Part shown: positions 25,101-25,683 of the stretch, one piece after another
Layout: the number at the start of each line of letters is the position of its first letter
How positions within the stretch are numbered: position 1 is the stretch's first letter
Assembly: GCA_964473895.1 (NCBI GenBank)
Contig: CAYYRE010000022.1
Span: forward strand, 1 to 25,683
From: Sulfidibacterium sp964473895
Lineage (GTDB): Bacteria; Bacteroidota; Bacteroidia; Bacteroidales; F082
Direction of reading: 5' to 3'
DNA: 25,683 nucleotides
Program-made: the position numbers and the translations under genes
The notes under the pieces: generated by a model
The model's database searches: none
Seen by the model: the letters and a program-made list of their open reading frames with translations, nothing else
What the model was told of the DNA's origin: nothing

Positions 25101-25567
25101 TGATGATGACCGGTATTGGTCTTGTGTCGTTGGCCGGCGTTGTGGTAAACAATGCCATTGTGCTCATTGATTATATTGGCCTGGTGAAATTGCGGAAGAA
25201 AAAAGAGATGGGAATCGCTGAAGAAGACGATTTGCCCATGCCCGTGGCCATGGAATGTATTGTGGAAGCAGGAAAAACAAGGCTTCGTCCTGTATTGCTT
25301 ACGGCCATTACTACCGTTCTCGGTTTGATTCCCCTGGCGGTGGGACTCAACATCAACTTCATCACCCTGATGAAAGATTTTAACCCGCAGCTTTTCTTCG
25401 GAGGGGATAATACCGCTTTTTGGGGGCCCATGTCGTGGACGGTTATATTCGGACTTACTTTCGCCACTTTCTTAACATTGATTATTGTTCCTTCCATGTA
25501 CCATGCCCTTTACACCGGTAAAGTGGCTATGAAACGGTGGAGGGGGAAGAAGCGTCACAAGGACTGA
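22124..25567 (+). CDS. RND-family efflux pump permease (AcrB-like)
   Basis: At 1147 residues it is longer than AcrB (1049). TM1 is at about 29-47, a porter domain follows (YPGNPPIDMENLVTRPLE), then TM2-6 at about 350-503. TM4 carries the proton-relay region GMLVDNAIV with Asp415 and Asn416 where AcrB has Asp-Asp. Between TM6 and TM7 lies an added pair of hydrophobic segments (about 521-535 and 539-558). TM7 is at about 589-609, the second porter domain follows, then TM8-12 at about 940-1130, with NNAIVLIDYIG in TM10. It exports drugs, detergents or lipophilic compounds with proton import, in complex with the adaptor and channel encoded upstream. A basic tail (KRWRGKKRHKD) ends the protein. 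The substrate is unknown. Confidence 0.95.
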   Translation: MNTHEEIEEKKVIRDFKLSTWALNNKNTVYLFTVATIIFGFIAYVMLPKELFPDIKIPTVMVQTVYPGNPPIDMENLVTRPLEKQIESVKGIKKMTSISAQDASSIFVEFHTNVDIRKALDDIKDAVDKAKKDLPDDLPSDPQVTDIDVSEFPVINVNLSGNFSLSELKGFANDLKDEFESIYEVSKVNITGITDREVKIYLDPFKMAAMQVSFTDVENAVKFENMSISGGEVKMGKIDRSVRILGEFKDPKQIANIIVKRDKGHIVYLRDIARVVYGFKERDSYSHLDRQPVVTLQIVKKSGENLLATTSHVFQVLKEARKTKMIPENLKITITNDQSDMVKKQINNLENSIIMGIIFVVAILFLFLGTRNSLIVGFSIPMSMLIAFMVMGMANYKINMIVLFALILALGMLVDNAIVVTENIYRFVQRGYPVKEAARQGVGEVAMPIISSTATTLAAFLPLVFWHSIMGEFMKYLPITLIVVLTASLFNALVIVPVLFVDFYKPGDNNPLPQTKRSLRLAGLFSVLAAIAFVAHWNVVGSLLVVAVILGLLNLAFLTRLAIWFQKVFLVWLENTYLKFIRFAIRKNNAYWMIAGTFLLMFLTIGFYFGSKPKVDFFPSSQPKLINVIAEMPISTDIRVSDSMMQVIQADVYRLIQPDMNIVKSVLTVTGKGAVGQNEGFTSRGGAPNKGIITINFVDFQERHGINTFNIMRLLADSLIGKYPGVNISLEKQREGPPVGYPINIEISGKEFGTLLRVTDSIKALINRHNIQGIEGLTMDLNVGKPELVVKIDRDKARRFGLSTGQIGDAIRTALFGKDISDFKQGEDEYKIRMMLSDKFRYSIPDLMNQRITFRSQSTGRIIQVPISAVASYQMGSTYGSITRIDRRRVITLHSNVIKGYNANEINAQIKKLLAGFSMPAGYKYSFTGEQKEQADAANFLMRAMLIALALIMIILVSQFNSFVKPSIIMFSVILSTIGVFGGLATFHMDFVVMMTGIGLVSLAGVVVNNAIVLIDYIGLVKLRKKKEMGIAEEDDLPMPVAMECIVEAGKTRLRPVLLTAITTVLGLIPLAVGLNINFITLMKDFNPQLFFGGDNTAFWGPMSWTVIFGLTFATFLTLIIVPSMYHALYTGKVAMKRWRGKKRHKD

Positions 25568-25581
25568 GAAATTTGAAAAAC

Positions 25582-25620
25582 AAAAAAACCGGACATGTAA
25601 CATGTTCGGTTTTTTTTTTT
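25582..25620. terminator. Bidirectional terminator between RND operon and tRNA-Thr
   Basis: The stem AACCGGACATG / CATGTTCGGTT (one G-T pair, TAA loop) is flanked by A7 on the left and a T-run of 12 reaching 25620 on the right. It ends the efflux operon. Read on the other strand, it lies directly after the tRNA 3' end and would terminate that too. Confidence 0.92.
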
Positions 25621-25621
25621 G

Positions 25622-25683
25622 AGCCTCCCATGGGACTCGAACCCACGACCTGCTCATTACGAGTGAGCTGCTCTACCAGCTGA
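25622..25683 (-). tRNA. tRNA-Thr (anticodon CGU), 5' end cut by the window
   Basis: On the minus strand the D-arm (AGCTGGTAGAGC), anticodon stem GCTCA/TGAGC with loop CTCGTAA, variable loop AGGTC, T-arm GTGGG-TTCGAGT-CCCAT and 3' acceptor strand GGGAGGC with discriminator T are all visible. Loop positions 3-5 give anticodon CGT, reading the Thr codon ACG. The acceptor 5' strand and the start of the D-stem lie beyond base 25683. CCA is not encoded: after the discriminator comes C and then the A-run of the shared terminator. Confidence 0.95.

Noticed and set aside
25582..25683. tRNA gene as an integration site for a mobile element
   Set aside because: No integrase gene, no duplicated tRNA 3' end and no change in gene character are visible. 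The neighbouring operon is an ordinary efflux operon.

Overview
The window reads as chromosomal DNA of a Bacteroidota bacterium, most likely from the Bacteroidales/Marinilabiliales side. Four things point there: the gene order lptE - TPR protein - secG - groES - groEL; many lipoproteins and outer-membrane-type proteins; an RNase HI with an N-terminal viroplasmin domain; and several intergenic TAnnTTTG boxes, the Bacteroidota -7 promoter element, with no strong Shine-Dalgarno sequences. The tRNA gene does not encode its CCA end. I see no phage, transposase, CRISPR array or integron. Most of the window is housekeeping or cell-envelope DNA.

Layout. 38-5542 (+) is a very large lipoprotein alpha-2-macroglobulin with an intact CxEQ thioester. 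It converges on 5630-7057 (-), a lipoprotein serine hydrolase. The lptE-TPR-secG cluster starts near 7.1 kb (+) and ends in a terminator; groES-groEL follows. A bidirectional terminator near 11.0 kb separates groEL from RNase HI (-). A 436-bp gap (11646-12081) carries two copies of a REP-like palindrome. A secreted S9 (DPP-IV-like) peptidase (+) and a canonical ornithine carbamoyltransferase (-) converge on a long hairpin near 14.25 kb. Next come a nitronate-monooxygenase-like flavoprotein (-) and a membrane-anchored LytTR regulator (-), separated by a short gap holding four AGGG-core repeats about two helical turns apart. An e(P4)-family acid phosphatase lipoprotein (+) follows. The right end is a four-gene efflux operon: TolC-like outer-membrane protein, TetR regulator, membrane fusion lipoprotein and RND pump. 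It ends in a terminator shared with a tRNA-Thr(CGU) gene that is cut by the window edge.

How the genes work together. The efflux operon encodes a full tripartite pump plus its probable repressor, and an inverted repeat over its promoter is a candidate operator. LptE (LPS export), SecG (Sec translocon) and GroES/GroEL (folding) form an envelope-biogenesis and chaperone block. The LytTR protein and flavoprotein may be a regulator-target pair, judged only from adjacency and the phased repeats. I did not find a clearly new multi-gene system. The best leads are regulatory (the two operator-like arrays), the REP-like pair, an extra membrane hairpin in the RND pump, and a cysteine cluster in the flavoprotein.
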